From Blastococcus sp. PRF04-17 (lineage in GTDB: Bacteria > Actinomycetota > Actinomycetes > Mycobacteriales > Geodermatophilaceae): a DNA stretch of 64,000 bases. The stretch lies in NCBI RefSeq assembly GCF_023016265.1, contig NZ_CP095412.1, positions 1,860,001 to 1,924,000 on the forward strand, written 5' to 3'. The notes beneath the pieces were generated by a model that saw only the letters and a program-made list of their open reading frames with translations, searched no databases and had not been told where the DNA came from. A program made the translations under genes and the position numbers. Position 1 is the stretch's first letter; each line of letters opens with the position of its first letter. Of this stretch, positions 10,226 through 19,238 are shown piece after piece.

Positions 10226-10518
10226 GAGTCCCGCTGGTAGCTGGCCCACAGCCCGTAGGCGTGCAGCCGGCTCGTGTCGTGCTCCATGCGCTCCCGTGGA
10301 CCGGAACTCACGATCGCCTTGCCCTCGTGGTGCACCTGCAGCATGAGCTTGGTGGCGGTGGGCTCGTCGTAGCCGAAGAGCTCCTGGAGCACGAAGGTGA
10401 CGTAGTTCATGAGGTTGACGGGGTCGTTCCAGACGACGGTCACCCACGGGCGGTCGAGGTCGCCCCGTTCCTCGTCCGTGGTCTCCGGCGTCCATGTCGG
10501 AGCAAGAGGTCCGGCCAC
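10222..10518 (-). CDS. clpS: ClpS, adaptor of the ClpAP/ClpCP protease
   Basis: A 98-residue N-end-rule adaptor that passes substrates with bulky N-terminal residues to the Clp ATPase. The core motif [21 protein letters not shown] and the following HHEGKAIV are present; aspartate and asparagine of the NDPVN motif line the substrate pocket. The first about 20 residues are a flexible tail. It is divergent from pncB, an arrangement shared with mycobacteria. Confidence 0.95.
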   Translation of the reverse strand: MAGPLAPTWTPETTDEERGDLDRPWVTVVWNDPVNLMNYVTFVLQELFGYDEPTATKLMLQVHHEGKAIVSSGPRERMEHDTSRLHAYGLWASYQRDS

Positions 10519-10577
10519 GTCTCCACCTTAGGACGCCGATCTGCCCTCGTCCCGGTGCCCGCCTACGCTTTCCGATC

Positions 10578-11897
10578 ATGGCTCCGTCTATCGGTCTGGA
10601 CACCGGGCTGACGCCTCCTCCGTCCCCCGCGCTCTTCACCGACCGGTACGAGCTGACGATGGTCGCCGCCGCGCTCGCCGACGGCACGGCCGATCGCGAC
10701 TGCGTCTTCGAGGTCTTCGCCCGGCGCCTCCCCCACGGCCGCCGCTACGGCGTCCTCGCCGGCACCGGCCGGCTGCTGGAGGCCCTGCCCCACTTCCGCT
10801 TCGGGGACGACGAGATCGCCGCCCTCCGCGAGCAGGGCATCACCGACCAGCGGCTGCTCGACTGGCTGGCCGACTTCCGGTTCACCGGCGACATCGACGG
10901 CTACGCCGAGGGCGACCTGTACTTCCCCGGCTCGCCGGTGCTGACCGTCCGTGCGTCCTTCGCGCAGGGCGTGCTGCTGGAGACCCTCGCGCTGTCGGTG
11001 CTCAACCACGACAGCGCCATCGCCTCCGCGGCGGCCCGCATGGTCGCGGCGGCCTGCGAGCGGCCGTGCATCGAGATGGGCTCGCGGCGGACGCACGAGG
11101 AGGCAGCGGTCGCTGCGGCGCGCGCCGCCTCTCTGGTCGGGTTCGGGACGACGTCGAACCTCGAGGCGGGCCGCCGCTACGGCGTCCCCACCAGTGGCAC
11201 CAGCGCGCACGCGTTCACGCTGCTGCACGACTCGGAGCGGGCGGCGTTCGAGGCGCAGGTGGCGACCCTCGGTCCGGGGACGACGCTGCTGGTCGACACC
11301 TACGACGTCGACGAGGGCATCCGGACGGCGGTGGAGGTGGCCGGCCCGGAACTCGGCGGCATCCGGCTGGACTCCGGCGACCTGCCGACACTGGCCGCGC
11401 ACGCGCGCGAACTGCTGGACTCCCTGGGCGCGACGAGGACCCGCATCGTGGTGACCAGCGATCTCGACGAGTACGCCATCTCCGGGCTGATGGCCGCGCC
11501 CGTCGACCGCTACGGCGTCGGCACGTCGCTGGTGACCGGCTCGGGGGCGCCCACGGTCGGCATGGTCTACAAGCTCGTCGAGCGCGACGGCGTGCCGGTG
11601 GCCAAGAAGTCCGAGGGCAAGCGGTCGGTGGGTGGCCGGAAGAACGCCGTCCGCCGGCACGACGAGACCGGGACAGCGACGGCGGAGGTGGTCACGAGCC
11701 GGCCGATCGAGCCGCGCGACGGCGACCGGGACCTCGTCGTCCCCTTGGTCGAGGCCGGGGAGATCCGCACGCCGCAGAGCCCGGCGGAGGCACTGGCGGC
11801 GGCGCGTGCCCACCACGAGCGGGCGCGCCGGGCGCTGCCGCCGGAGGCCTGGGCACTCTCCCGCGGGGAGCCCGCGTTGGAGACGGTGGAGGCCTGA
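10578..11897 (+). CDS. pncB: Nicotinate phosphoribosyltransferase
   Basis: A 439-residue enzyme converting nicotinate and PRPP to nicotinate mononucleotide in the Preiss-Handler salvage of NAD. FTDRYELTMVAA at the start, the catalytic histidine region SGTSAHAF, IRLDSGDL and GVGTSLVTG are typical. Length is normal for the bacterial family. The next gene is a nicotinamidase 20 bases on, so the two together turn nicotinamide into NaMN. The ATG at 10578 is used; upstream in-frame sequence runs antisense into clpS. Confidence 0.95.
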   Translation: MAPSIGLDTGLTPPPSPALFTDRYELTMVAAALADGTADRDCVFEVFARRLPHGRRYGVLAGTGRLLEALPHFRFGDDEIAALREQGITDQRLLDWLADFRFTGDIDGYAEGDLYFPGSPVLTVRASFAQGVLLETLALSVLNHDSAIASAAARMVAAACERPCIEMGSRRTHEEAAVAAARAASLVGFGTTSNLEAGRRYGVPTSGTSAHAFTLLHDSERAAFEAQVATLGPGTTLLVDTYDVDEGIRTAVEVAGPELGGIRLDSGDLPTLAAHARELLDSLGATRTRIVVTSDLDEYAISGLMAAPVDRYGVGTSLVTGSGAPTVGMVYKLVERDGVPVAKKSEGKRSVGGRKNAVRRHDETGTATAEVVTSRPIEPRDGDRDLVVPLVEAGEIRTPQSPAEALAAARAHHERARRALPPEAWALSRGEPALETVEA

Positions 11898-11917
11898 GGA
11901 CAGCGGGAGGTGGCGGG

Positions 11918-12490
11918 ATGAGTCGCGCACTGGTCGTGATCGACGTGCAGAACGACTTCTGCGAGGGCGGCAGCCTGGCGGTGGGCGGGGGTGCCGCGGT
12001 GGCCGCCGCGATCAGCGGGCACATCCGGGAGACCGCCGGCGACTACGCGCACGTGGTGGCCACGCGGGACCACCACATCGACCCGGGCCGGCACTTCGCC
12101 GAGCACCCCGACTTCCTGGACACATGGCCGGCGCACTGCGTCGTCGGCACCGACGGGGTGGAGCTGCACCCGGCGCTCGACCGCGAGGCCCTCGAGGCGA
12201 TCTTCGACAAGGGGGAGTACGCCGCGGCCTACTCCGGCTTCGAGGGTGCCGCCGACGGGGTCCCGCTGGCCGACTGGCTGCGCGCGCGGGGCGTGGACGC
12301 CGTCGACCTGGTGGGCATCGCCACCGACCACTGCGTGCGGGCGACCGCGCTGGACGCCGTCGGTCACGGTTTCCGCACCCGCGTGCTGCTGCACCTGACC
12401 GCGGGGGTCACCGACGGCACGACGGAGGCGGCGATCGAGGAGCTGAGGACGGCCGGCGTCGCGCTCGAAGGCGAGGTCCACCGGGGCTGA
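11918..12490 (+). CDS. pncA: Nicotinamidase (PncA-type, isochorismatase fold)
   Basis: A 190-residue hydrolase converting nicotinamide to nicotinate and ammonia. The catalytic triad is visible as D9 (VIDVQNDFC), K98 (FDKGEY) and C139 (ATDHCV), with metal-binding D51 and H53 in TRDHHID. The sequence DTWPAHCV is typical of nicotinamidases rather than other isochorismatases. GGGAGG precedes the ATG at a good distance, and the gene follows pncB as part of an NAD salvage operon. Confidence 0.92.
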   Translation: MSRALVVIDVQNDFCEGGSLAVGGGAAVAAAISGHIRETAGDYAHVVATRDHHIDPGRHFAEHPDFLDTWPAHCVVGTDGVELHPALDREALEAIFDKGEYAAAYSGFEGAADGVPLADWLRARGVDAVDLVGIATDHCVRATALDAVGHGFRTRVLLHLTAGVTDGTTEAAIEELRTAGVALEGEVHRG

Positions 12491-12527
12491 CGGCCCCCGT
12501 CCGCCCCCTCCTCCCTCACGGCGCAGC

Positions 12528-12559
12528 GTCCTCCCTCACCGCCGACGCCGAGGGAGGAC
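12528..12559. terminator. Hairpin between convergent pncA and serB (1 of 2)
   Basis: A perfect 10-bp inverted repeat, GTCCTCCCTC and GAGGGAGGAC, with a 12-base loop. The left-arm sequence is also present once more just upstream (TCCTCCCTCAC). It lies between two converging genes and probably acts in both directions. Confidence 0.6.
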
Positions 12560-12560
12560 A

Positions 12561-12589
12561 CGCGACGATCAGGTGACCTGATCGTCGCG
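12561..12589. terminator. 29-base palindrome between convergent pncA and serB (2 of 2)
   Basis: A perfect 14-bp inverted repeat around one central base (CGCGACGATCAGGT, G, then its complement), one base after the previous hairpin. As RNA it forms a stem of about 12 bp on either strand, so it fits a bidirectional terminator; a protein-binding palindrome is also possible. Confidence 0.6.
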
Positions 12590-12599
12590 GGGCGGTCGG

Positions 12600-13865
12600 T
12601 CACACCGCGTCGAGGACCTCGTCGCGGGTGAACCCGAGCACCTGCAGCACGGCGTCGAGGTACGGCTGGTTGAGCGCCGTGTGCGCCTGCGCCCGCACGA
12701 ACGGCTTGGCGTTGAAGGCGATGCCGAGGCCGGCGGCGTTGAGCATGTCCAGGTCGTTGGCGCCGTCACCCACGGCGACCGTCTGCTCGAGCGGGATGCC
12801 GTACTCGGCGGCGAACCGGGCCAGGGCACGAGCCTTGCCGGGGCGGTCGACGATCTCCCCCACCAGGCCGCCGGTGAGCTTGCCGTCGACGACCTCGAGG
12901 GTGTTCGCGGCGGCGAAGTCCAGGCCGAGGGTCCGCGCCAGTGGATCGGTGATCTGGGTGAAGCCGCCGCTGACGATGCCGCAGCGGAAGCCGAGCCGCT
13001 GGAGGGTCCGGATCAGCGTCCGCGCCCCGGGGGTCAGCTCCAGCGCCTCGCGCACCTCGTCGAGCACCTCGACCGGCAGCCCGGCCAGGACGCCGACCCG
13101 CGCGCGCAGCGACTCGGCGAAGTCCAGCTCGCCGTTCATGGCGGCCGCCGTGATCCGGGCGACCTCGGCCTCCCGGCCAGCCTTCGCGGCGAGCTCGTCG
13201 ATGACCTCGCCACGGACCAGCGTCGAGTCGACGTCCAGCACGATCAGCCGCTTGCTGCGCCGCGCCAGACCGGCCTGCTCGACCGCGATGTCGGCACCCG
13301 TCTCGGCCGCGACCGACGCCAGCGCGGTGCGCAGCGCAGTGGCCTCCGCGCCGACCACGGTCAGCTCGATGCTGGTGACCGGGTAGTCCGACAACCGCCG
13401 GATGGCGTCGATGTTGCCGCCGATGCCGGCGATCGCCCGCGCGGCACCGGCCACCGCGTCGGGCGGCACCGGGCGCCCCAGCACGATGACGTGGTGCGGC
13501 CGGTTCACCGGCTCCGGGAGCGGCTCCCCCACCGACGCCGACTCGACGGTCACCTCAAGCCCGGTGTCGGCGGCGACCTCCGCGGCGACCTTGCCCAGGT
13601 GGGCCAGCAGCGCCTCGCCGTCCGCCGCCGGTACGGCGTCCGTGGCCAGCGCCGCGACCACGACGCCGAGCACCAGGTGCCCGTGGACGACCACCTGCTC
13701 CACGTCGAGCACCTCGACCGCGGGGGCGCCCCCGTCGGTGGCGGCGAGCGCGGAGAACAGCCGGGCGGTGACGCCGGGCCGGTCGTCGCCCGACACCGTG
13801 AGCACCGCCTGGGCCGTCAGCAGGGGCGGTACGGCAGCAGCGCGGGGCGTCGGATCGAGCGGCAC
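12600..13865 (-). CDS. serB: Phosphoserine phosphatase SerB with N-terminal ACT domains
   Basis: A 421-residue enzyme for the last step of serine synthesis. Two ACT-like regulatory regions cover about residues 15-180 (VLTVSGDDRPGVTARLFSAL, then HVIVLGRPVPP). The HAD-type phosphatase follows: nucleophile motif VLDVDSTLVRGEV, SGGFTQI, and GDGANDLDMLNAAGLG. This is the long mycobacterial SerB2-like form. The GTG at 13865 is chosen because GGGAGG lies about eight bases before it; a longer start at 13916 overlaps a terminator hairpin. Confidence 0.93.
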   Translation of the reverse strand: MPLDPTPRAAAVPPLLTAQAVLTVSGDDRPGVTARLFSALAATDGGAPAVEVLDVEQVVVHGHLVLGVVVAALATDAVPAADGEALLAHLGKVAAEVAADTGLEVTVESASVGEPLPEPVNRPHHVIVLGRPVPPDAVAGAARAIAGIGGNIDAIRRLSDYPVTSIELTVVGAEATALRTALASVAAETGADIAVEQAGLARRSKRLIVLDVDSTLVRGEVIDELAAKAGREAEVARITAAAMNGELDFAESLRARVGVLAGLPVEVLDEVREALELTPGARTLIRTLQRLGFRCGIVSGGFTQITDPLARTLGLDFAAANTLEVVDGKLTGGLVGEIVDRPGKARALARFAAEYGIPLEQTVAVGDGANDLDMLNAAGLGIAFNAKPFVRAQAHTALNQPYLDAVLQVLGFTRDEVLDAV

Positions 13866-13900
13866 CCGGTCATCCTCCCGCACCGGCAGCGCTGAACCGC

Positions 13901-13933
13901 AGAGGCCCAGAACCACCAGGGTTCTGGGCCTCT
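13901..13933 (-). terminator. Strong hairpin downstream of ctaD
   Basis: A perfect 13-bp stem (AGAGGCCCAGAAC with its complement) and a 7-base loop. Together with the palindrome at 13939-13962 it forms a double structure between ctaD and serB, both on the minus strand. Confidence 0.7.
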
Positions 13934-13938
13934 CCGGT

Positions 13939-13962
13939 TCGACGGTCCGATCGGACCGTCGA
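13939..13962 (-). terminator. 24-base perfect palindrome directly after ctaD
   Basis: TCGACGGTCCGA followed by its exact complement, starting nine bases after the ctaD stop codon. A loop-less palindrome makes an RNA stem of about 10 bp. It could be a first terminator, or a binding site for a dimeric protein or a methylase. Confidence 0.5.
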
Positions 13963-13970
13963 TCCTGCTG

Positions 13971-15755
13971 CTACGTCGGGTCGGGGTCGTTCGGGCCCTG
14001 CCGCGGCCCGGTGCCGCCGACGAGCTCGCTGGCGTAGGGCGCGTGCCGCTTGCCCGAGTGCGCCTCGTCCTGCAGGCGCTGGAGCAGGTGCGGGTAGTGC
14101 GCCTCGAACGCCGGCCGCTCGGAGCGGATCTTCGGGATCTCGACGAAGTTGTGCCGCGGCGGCGGGGACGCGGTCGCCCACTCCAGCGAGTTGCCGTGAC
14201 CCCAGGGGTCGTCGCGCAGCGCCAGACGCCCGTACTTCCAGGACTTCGCGACGTTGTACAGGAACGGGATGGTGGCCGCCCCCAGCACGAACGAGAAGAC
14301 CGTGGAGATGGCGTGCATCGTCGTGAACGCGTCCGTCGGGAGGTAGTCCACGTAGCGGCGGGGCATGCCCTCGTTGCCCAGCCAGTGCTGGATCAGGAAC
14401 GTGCCGTGGAAGCCGATGAACGTCAGCCAGAAGTGCAGCTTGCCCAGCCGCTCGTCCATCATCCGGCCGCACATCTTCGGGAACCAGAAGTAGATGCCGG
14501 CGTAGGCGGCGAACACCACGGTGCCGAAGACGACGTAGTGGAAGTGAGCGACGACGAAGTAGCTGTCGTTGAGGTGGAAGTCCAGCGGCGGGCTGGCCAG
14601 CAGGACGCCGGTCAGGCCGCCCAGCAGGAAGGTGACCATGAAGCCGACCGACCACAGCATCGGCGTCTCGAAGGTCAGCGCGCCCCGCCACATGGTGCCG
14701 ATCCAGTTGAAGAACTTGATGCCCGTGGGAACGGCGATCAGGTAGGTCAGGAAGGCGAAGAACGGCAGTAGGACGGCGCCGGTGGCGTACATGTGGTGCG
14801 CCCACACGGCCAGGGAGAGCGCGCCGATGGCGATCGTCGCGAAGACCATGCCCTTGTAGCCGAACAGCGGCTTGCGGCTGAAGACCGGGATGACCTCGGT
14901 GATGATGCCGAAGAACGGCAGCGCGATGATGTAGACCTCGGGGTGCCCGAAGAACCAGAACAGGTGCTGCCACAGCATCGGGCCGCCGTTCTCGTCGGAG
15001 TAGATGAGCGCTCCGAGGTGGCGGTCGGCCAGCATGCCGAAGATCGCGGCGGTCAGGATCGGGAAGGCGAAGAGCACCAGGACGCTGGTGATCAGCGTGT
15101 TCCAGGTGAAGATCGGCATCCGGAACAGGGTCATGCCGGGTGCCCGCAGGCAGACGATCGTGGTGATGAAGTTGACCGCGCCGAGGATCGTGCCCAGGCC
15201 GCTGACGGCCAGGCCGGCGAACCACAGGTTGGCGCCGGCGCCCGGCGAGTGGACGCCGTTGGACAGCGGCGCGTAGGCGTACCAGCCGAAGTCGGCGGCG
15301 CCCCCCGGCGTCAGGAAGCCACCGACGGCGATCAGGCTGCCGAAGAAGAACAACCAGAACGACAGCGCGTTCATCCGCGGGAACGCCACGTCGGGCGAGC
15401 CGATCTGCAGCGGCATGATCAGGTTGGAGAACGCGAAGAACAGCGGCGTCGCGAACATCAGCAGCATCACCGTGCCGTGCATGGTGACCAGCTGGTTGTA
15501 CTGCTCCGGCGAGAGGAACTGCAGCCCCGTCTGTCCCAGCTCGCCGCGCATCAGCATCGCCATGAGGCCACCGGCGAGGAAGTACGCGAACGAGGTGACC
15601 AGGTACATCAGGCCGATGGTCTTGTGGTCGGTGGTCCGCAGGAGGTTGGACAGCCGCGAGCCCTTGGCGGCCACATGGACCGGGCTCGGCCGACTCACGA
15701 TGGGCGCCGGTGCAATCGTCACGGTTCCGGAGCTTAGACGGTCCTCAACCGGCAC
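13971..15755 (-). CDS. ctaD: Cytochrome c oxidase subunit I (aa3-type)
   Basis: A 594-residue protein with about 12 membrane helices, the catalytic subunit of the terminal oxidase. Heme and copper ligands are visible in [26 protein letters not shown] (CuB histidine and cross-linked tyrosine), HHMYATG and HFHYVVFG; the K-channel lysine is in [12 protein letters not shown]. The GTG at 15755 has a GAGGGGG site upstream; a shorter start at 15722 (VTIAPAPIV) is possible. The other oxidase subunits are not in the window; ctaG lies about 1.4 kb upstream on the same strand. Confidence 0.96.
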   Translation of the reverse strand: MPVEDRLSSGTVTIAPAPIVSRPSPVHVAAKGSRLSNLLRTTDHKTIGLMYLVTSFAYFLAGGLMAMLMRGELGQTGLQFLSPEQYNQLVTMHGTVMLLMFATPLFFAFSNLIMPLQIGSPDVAFPRMNALSFWLFFFGSLIAVGGFLTPGGAADFGWYAYAPLSNGVHSPGAGANLWFAGLAVSGLGTILGAVNFITTIVCLRAPGMTLFRMPIFTWNTLITSVLVLFAFPILTAAIFGMLADRHLGALIYSDENGGPMLWQHLFWFFGHPEVYIIALPFFGIITEVIPVFSRKPLFGYKGMVFATIAIGALSLAVWAHHMYATGAVLLPFFAFLTYLIAVPTGIKFFNWIGTMWRGALTFETPMLWSVGFMVTFLLGGLTGVLLASPPLDFHLNDSYFVVAHFHYVVFGTVVFAAYAGIYFWFPKMCGRMMDERLGKLHFWLTFIGFHGTFLIQHWLGNEGMPRRYVDYLPTDAFTTMHAISTVFSFVLGAATIPFLYNVAKSWKYGRLALRDDPWGHGNSLEWATASPPPRHNFVEIPKIRSERPAFEAHYPHLLQRLQDEAHSGKRHAPYASELVGGTGPRQGPNDPDPT

Positions 15756-15765
15756 CTCGGCCCCC

Positions 15766-16620
15766 TCACCCGGCGGGTCGGTAGCTGGCCACCTGGACGG
15801 AGATCGTGACCCGGACCGGCTCCGGACGGCCGGCCAGCGACCGCGCGAGCTCGTCCTGGGCGAGGTGCCGGGCGTGCGGCCCCATCCCGACGAGGGTGGC
15901 GACCGCGCGCCGGTCCAGGAGCAGTTCCTCGCGGTGGACGGTCGTCGCGAGCGGCACCAGGTGCGGTTCGAGCGACGCCGCGAGCCGGGCGGCCTTCTCG
16001 GGATCGACCCGCAGCAGGCCGAGCGGAGCGACCAGCTCGCCGAGGTGGTCCGGCTCGGGCGTCACGACCACGAGCCGGCCCTCCGGCCGCAGCACGCGGG
16101 CGGTCTCGGGCCCGTTGCGCGGCGCGAAGACGACGAGGGCGCGATCGACCACGGCGTCGGCGAGCGGCAGCCGGGCCCACGTGTCGGCGACGACCGCTAC
16201 TGCCCGGGGATGCGCGCGAGCGGCGCGGCGTGCGGCGTACCGCGAGGAGTCGAGGACGACGCCCACCGCCGCCGGCAGCCGCTCCAGGACACCGGCCAGG
16301 TGGTGACCCGTGCCACCGCCGAGATCCAGCACCGTCCGCACCCGGGGTCCGGCCGCGACCGCGTCGGCGAGGACCCGCGTGACGCCGGCGTAGTGCCCGG
16401 CCTCGAGGAAGGCGACCCGGTCGGCGACCATCTCCGCGTCGTCGCCCGACGGCGGTCGATGACCGGGCGGCAGGAGCGTCACGTGGCCCTGCCGGGCACG
16501 GTCGAACAGGTGCCCCTCCGGGCAGCGCAGGGCCGACCCGTCGTCGGTGGCGGCCAGCGGGGCGGCGCGCACCGGGCAGGACAGCAGCGCCACCGCCCGC
16601 GGCTCCAGGGGAGGTCTCAC
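15766..16620 (-). CDS. RlmA-like 23S rRNA (guanine-N1)-methyltransferase
   Basis: A 284-residue SAM-dependent methyltransferase of the RlmA/TlrB type, which methylates G745 or G748 of 23S rRNA; some members give resistance to tylosin-like drugs. The N-terminal zinc-site region is recognisable ([12 protein letters not shown] and [20 protein letters not shown]), followed by the SAM motif [12 protein letters not shown] and VFAPRN. The usual CPxC is changed to CPVR, so only three of four zinc ligands remain. The ATG is coupled (ATGA) to the metallophosphoesterase stop. Confidence 0.85.
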   Translation of the reverse strand: MRPPLEPRAVALLSCPVRAAPLAATDDGSALRCPEGHLFDRARQGHVTLLPPGHRPPSGDDAEMVADRVAFLEAGHYAGVTRVLADAVAAGPRVRTVLDLGGGTGHHLAGVLERLPAAVGVVLDSSRYAARRAARAHPRAVAVVADTWARLPLADAVVDRALVVFAPRNGPETARVLRPEGRLVVVTPEPDHLGELVAPLGLLRVDPEKAARLAASLEPHLVPLATTVHREELLLDRRAVATLVGMGPHARHLAQDELARSLAGRPEPVRVTISVQVASYRPAG

Positions 16621-17126
16621 CGTCGGGGCGGGACGGCGTGGAATACGACGTCGCGCAGCGCGCCGCTGTCCGCGACGGCTGTGACGTAGGTGCCGTGGGG
16701 CTGGCGGCGCCGATCGGTCGGTGAACCGGGGTTGATCAGCCGCAGCCCGTTCGGCGCCGTCGTGTCCCAGGGGATGTGGCTGTGGCCGAAGACCAGGACG
16801 TCGGTGTCGGGGAAGCGGCTCGCGCAGCGCTGCTCGCGCCCCTTGGCGTCCCCGGTCTCGTGGACGACGGCGAGGCGGATGCCCTCGATCTCGGCGCGGG
16901 CGACCTCCGGCAGCCGCCGGTGGAACGGCCCGTGGTCGTTGTTGCCGTACACGGCGACCAGCCGCCTGGCGCGTTCCTCGAACCGGTCCAGCAGGGCGAC
17001 GTCGACCCAGTCACCGGCGTGCACGACGACGTCGGCGGCGTCGATCGCGGCCCAGAGGCCGTCAGGTAGGTCGCGCGCCCGCTTGGGGACGTGCGTGTCG
17101 GCGGTCAACACCAGGGAAAGTGGCAC
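16617..17126 (-). CDS. YfcE-type metallophosphoesterase
   Basis: A protein of about 169 residues of the calcineurin-like phosphodiesterase superfamily. The metal motifs are in order: TADTHVPK, VVHAGDWVD, YGNNDH, the histidine of VVHETGD, and FGHSHIPWD. Small enzymes of this type hydrolyse phosphodiesters such as cyclic nucleotides or bis-pNPP in vitro; the natural substrate cannot be told. The GTG at 17126 is favoured because the motif usually starts close to the N-terminus; a GTG at 17156 would add ten residues. Confidence 0.85.
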   Translation of the reverse strand: MPLSLVLTADTHVPKRARDLPDGLWAAIDAADVVVHAGDWVDVALLDRFEERARRLVAVYGNNDHGPFHRRLPEVARAEIEGIRLAVVHETGDAKGREQRCASRFPDTDVLVFGHSHIPWDTTAPNGLRLINPGSPTDRRRQPHGTYVTAVADSGALRDVVFHAVPPRR

Positions 17127-17181
17127 GACCCGATGCTCGCAGGCCGACGAGCGCACGAGCAGCGCTGGCTGGCGCTGGACG

Positions 17182-18147
17182 TCAGCGCACCCCGTTCTGG
17201 TCGGCCAGGGCCTTGAGCCGGGCGTTGTAGGCCTCGCGCTCGGCGTCGCCGCTGCGCTCGGCGGCCCGGTCCAGGGCGCGGGCGCGGCGGTCGTCGGACG
17301 ACGCCCAGGAGAAGAAGACGACGGCCAGCACCAGCACGGTGGGCAGCTCGCCGAACGCCCAGACGATGCCGCCCGCGACGCCCTGGTCCCGCAGCGGGTC
17401 GATGCCCCACCCGGACGGCGGCTGCGCGAACGTGTCCACGACCAGCGAGCCGGCCAGCATGATCGCCACGCCGAAGAAGGCGTGGAAGGGCACCGGCAGG
17501 AAGAGCTCGAGCATCCGGCCCGGGTGCGTGAGGGTCCGGGGCCACGGATCCTGGGCGACGATCGGCCCGAAGAAGAGGAGCCCGGTCACCACGAAGTGGG
17601 CCAGCATCAACTGGTGCCCGATGGGGTTGCCCATCAGGGCGTCGAACAGCGGCGTGAAGTAGACGCCGTACAGGCTCGCGATGAACAGCGGCACGGTGAA
17701 CAGCGGGTGCGCCACGAACCGCGCGAACGGGCTGTGCAGCGCGCCCAGCAGGAGCGCCCGCGGCGCTCCAGCCGTGCCCCGGCCCCGGGGCAGCGCGCGC
17801 AGGGCCAGCGTCACCGGGGCCGCGAGGAGCAGCAGCAGCGGCGTGATGAGCGACAGGACCATGTGCTGGGTCATGTGCACGCTGAACAGCACCATGCTGT
17901 AGCCGTTCAGCCAGGTGCCGGTGACGGCGAACAGCGACAGGCAGCCCGCGATCCAGGCGAGGGTCCGCCACCACGGCCAGCGCACCCCCGAGCGGCCCAG
18001 GGCGAGGACCCCCACCAGGTAGGCGGCCAGGGCGAGGACGCCGAGCACGGGGACCACCGACCACGGGTCGAGGTGCGGCAGGAACATCCGCCCCCAGGTG
18101 GGTGGCTCGTCGGGCACCCACATGCCCGAATGGTGTCCATGGTCCAC
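17182..18147 (-). CDS. ctaG: CtaG-type cytochrome c oxidase assembly protein (caa3_CtaG family)
   Basis: A polytopic membrane protein of about 321 residues with around seven helices. HMTQHMVLSLITPLLLLLAAP, AHPLFTVPLFIASLYGVYFTPLF and LMLAHFVVTGLLFFGPIVAQDP are typical of the caa3_CtaG family, needed to insert copper into cytochrome oxidase; histidines in these helices are thought to bind the metal. It lies near ctaD on the same strand. The GTG at 18147 has GGGAG about nine bases upstream; a GTG at 18153 is too close to that site. Confidence 0.9.
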   Translation of the reverse strand: MDHGHHSGMWVPDEPPTWGRMFLPHLDPWSVVPVLGVLALAAYLVGVLALGRSGVRWPWWRTLAWIAGCLSLFAVTGTWLNGYSMVLFSVHMTQHMVLSLITPLLLLLAAPVTLALRALPRGRGTAGAPRALLLGALHSPFARFVAHPLFTVPLFIASLYGVYFTPLFDALMGNPIGHQLMLAHFVVTGLLFFGPIVAQDPWPRTLTHPGRMLELFLPVPFHAFFGVAIMLAGSLVVDTFAQPPSGWGIDPLRDQGVAGGIVWAFGELPTVLVLAVVFFSWASSDDRRARALDRAAERSGDAEREAYNARLKALADQNGVR

Positions 18148-18219
18148 GAACACACTCTCCCAGAAAGGACCCCGTCCTCCCCAACCCTCGCGAGCTCGGG
18201 CCGGGACCCGGGACGGGGC

Positions 18220-19137
18220 CTACTCGTGGACCGGCGCCTCGTGGTCGGCGTGCGTCCCGGCCTCGAGCTGGAACGTGCAGTGCGCCATGTCGAAGTGCTC
18301 GCCGAGGCATTCGCACAGCGCGTCGAGCACCCGTCCGCCGTGGCCGGCGGCCAGCGCCTCGTCGGTGACCACGACGTGGGCGGAGAGGACGGGGGCCCCG
18401 GACGTGATGGTCCACGCGTGCAGGTCGTGCACGCCGATGACGCCGTCCACCCCGAGGATGTGGCGCCGGACGGAGTCGAGGTCCACGCCCCGGGGCGCGG
18501 CCTCCAGCAGCACGTCGAGCGCCTCCCGGAGCAGGTGCCAGGCGCGCGGCAGGACGAGGCCGCCGATCGCGACGGAGGCGACGATGTCGGCCGGCGTCCA
18601 GCCGGTCGTCATGATGACGACGGCCGCCACGATCACCGCCACCGAACCCAGCGCGTCGGCGAGGACCTCGAGGTATGCCCCCCGCATGTTCAGCGAGCCG
18701 CTCTGGTCACCGTGCAGGACCCCGAGGGAGACCAGGTTCACCGCGAGGCCGACCAGGGCGATGGCGAGCATCAGCCCCGACCCGATCTCCGGCGGGTGCC
18801 CGATCCGCCGGACGGCCTCCACGAGCACGTAGCCGGCGACGGCGAGCAGGAGCACCCCGTTGGCCACCGCGGCGAGGATCTCCAGCCGCTGCCAGCCGAA
18901 GGTCCGGCGTCCGCGGGGTGCCCGCTGGGCGAGCGTGACGGCGCCGAGGGCGAGCGCGATGCCGACGGCATCGGTGGCCATGTGCCCGGCGTCGGCGAGC
19001 AGCGCCAGGGAGCCGGACACCATCGCGCCCACGACCTCGGCCGCGAGGACGGCGAGGGTCATCACTAGGACGACGAGCAGCCGTCGTCGCCGACCACCGG
19101 CACCGGCGGCCGGCGCGTGGCTGTGGCCGTGCCCCAT
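18220..19137 (-). CDS. Cation diffusion facilitator, zinc/cobalt-type efflux transporter
   Basis: A 305-residue CDF transporter that exports divalent metal in exchange for protons. It has a His-rich start (MGHGHSH), six membrane helices with the metal motif LLADAGHMATDA in helix 2 and LADALGSVAVI in helix 5, and a C-terminal cytoplasmic domain with VIGVHDLHAWTIT. The His-rich end (THADHEAPVHE) may also bind metal. Length and order match CzcD/ZitB. The ATG follows a GGGAGGG site. It lies 101 bases after the M23 gene, separated by a strong terminator. Confidence 0.93.
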   Translation of the reverse strand: MGHGHSHAPAAGAGGRRRRLLVVLVMTLAVLAAEVVGAMVSGSLALLADAGHMATDAVGIALALGAVTLAQRAPRGRRTFGWQRLEILAAVANGVLLLAVAGYVLVEAVRRIGHPPEIGSGLMLAIALVGLAVNLVSLGVLHGDQSGSLNMRGAYLEVLADALGSVAVIVAAVVIMTTGWTPADIVASVAIGGLVLPRAWHLLREALDVLLEAAPRGVDLDSVRRHILGVDGVIGVHDLHAWTITSGAPVLSAHVVVTDEALAAGHGGRVLDALCECLGEHFDMAHCTFQLEAGTHADHEAPVHE

Positions 19138-19187
19138 CGACCGCCCTCCCCTGCGCTGGACCCGACCCCGAAGTGTGCCCCACGCAG

Positions 19188-19222
19188 CGACGCCCCCCGC
19201 CCGGGTCGGGCGGGGGGCGTCG
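19188..19222 (-). terminator. Strong G/C hairpin after the M23 peptidase gene
   Basis: A perfect 15-bp stem (CGACGCCCCCCGCCC and complement) with a 5-base loop, 17 bases after the M23 stop codon and before the cation efflux gene. Confidence 0.75.
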
Positions 19223-19238
19223 TCGTCGGCGCGTCGGG

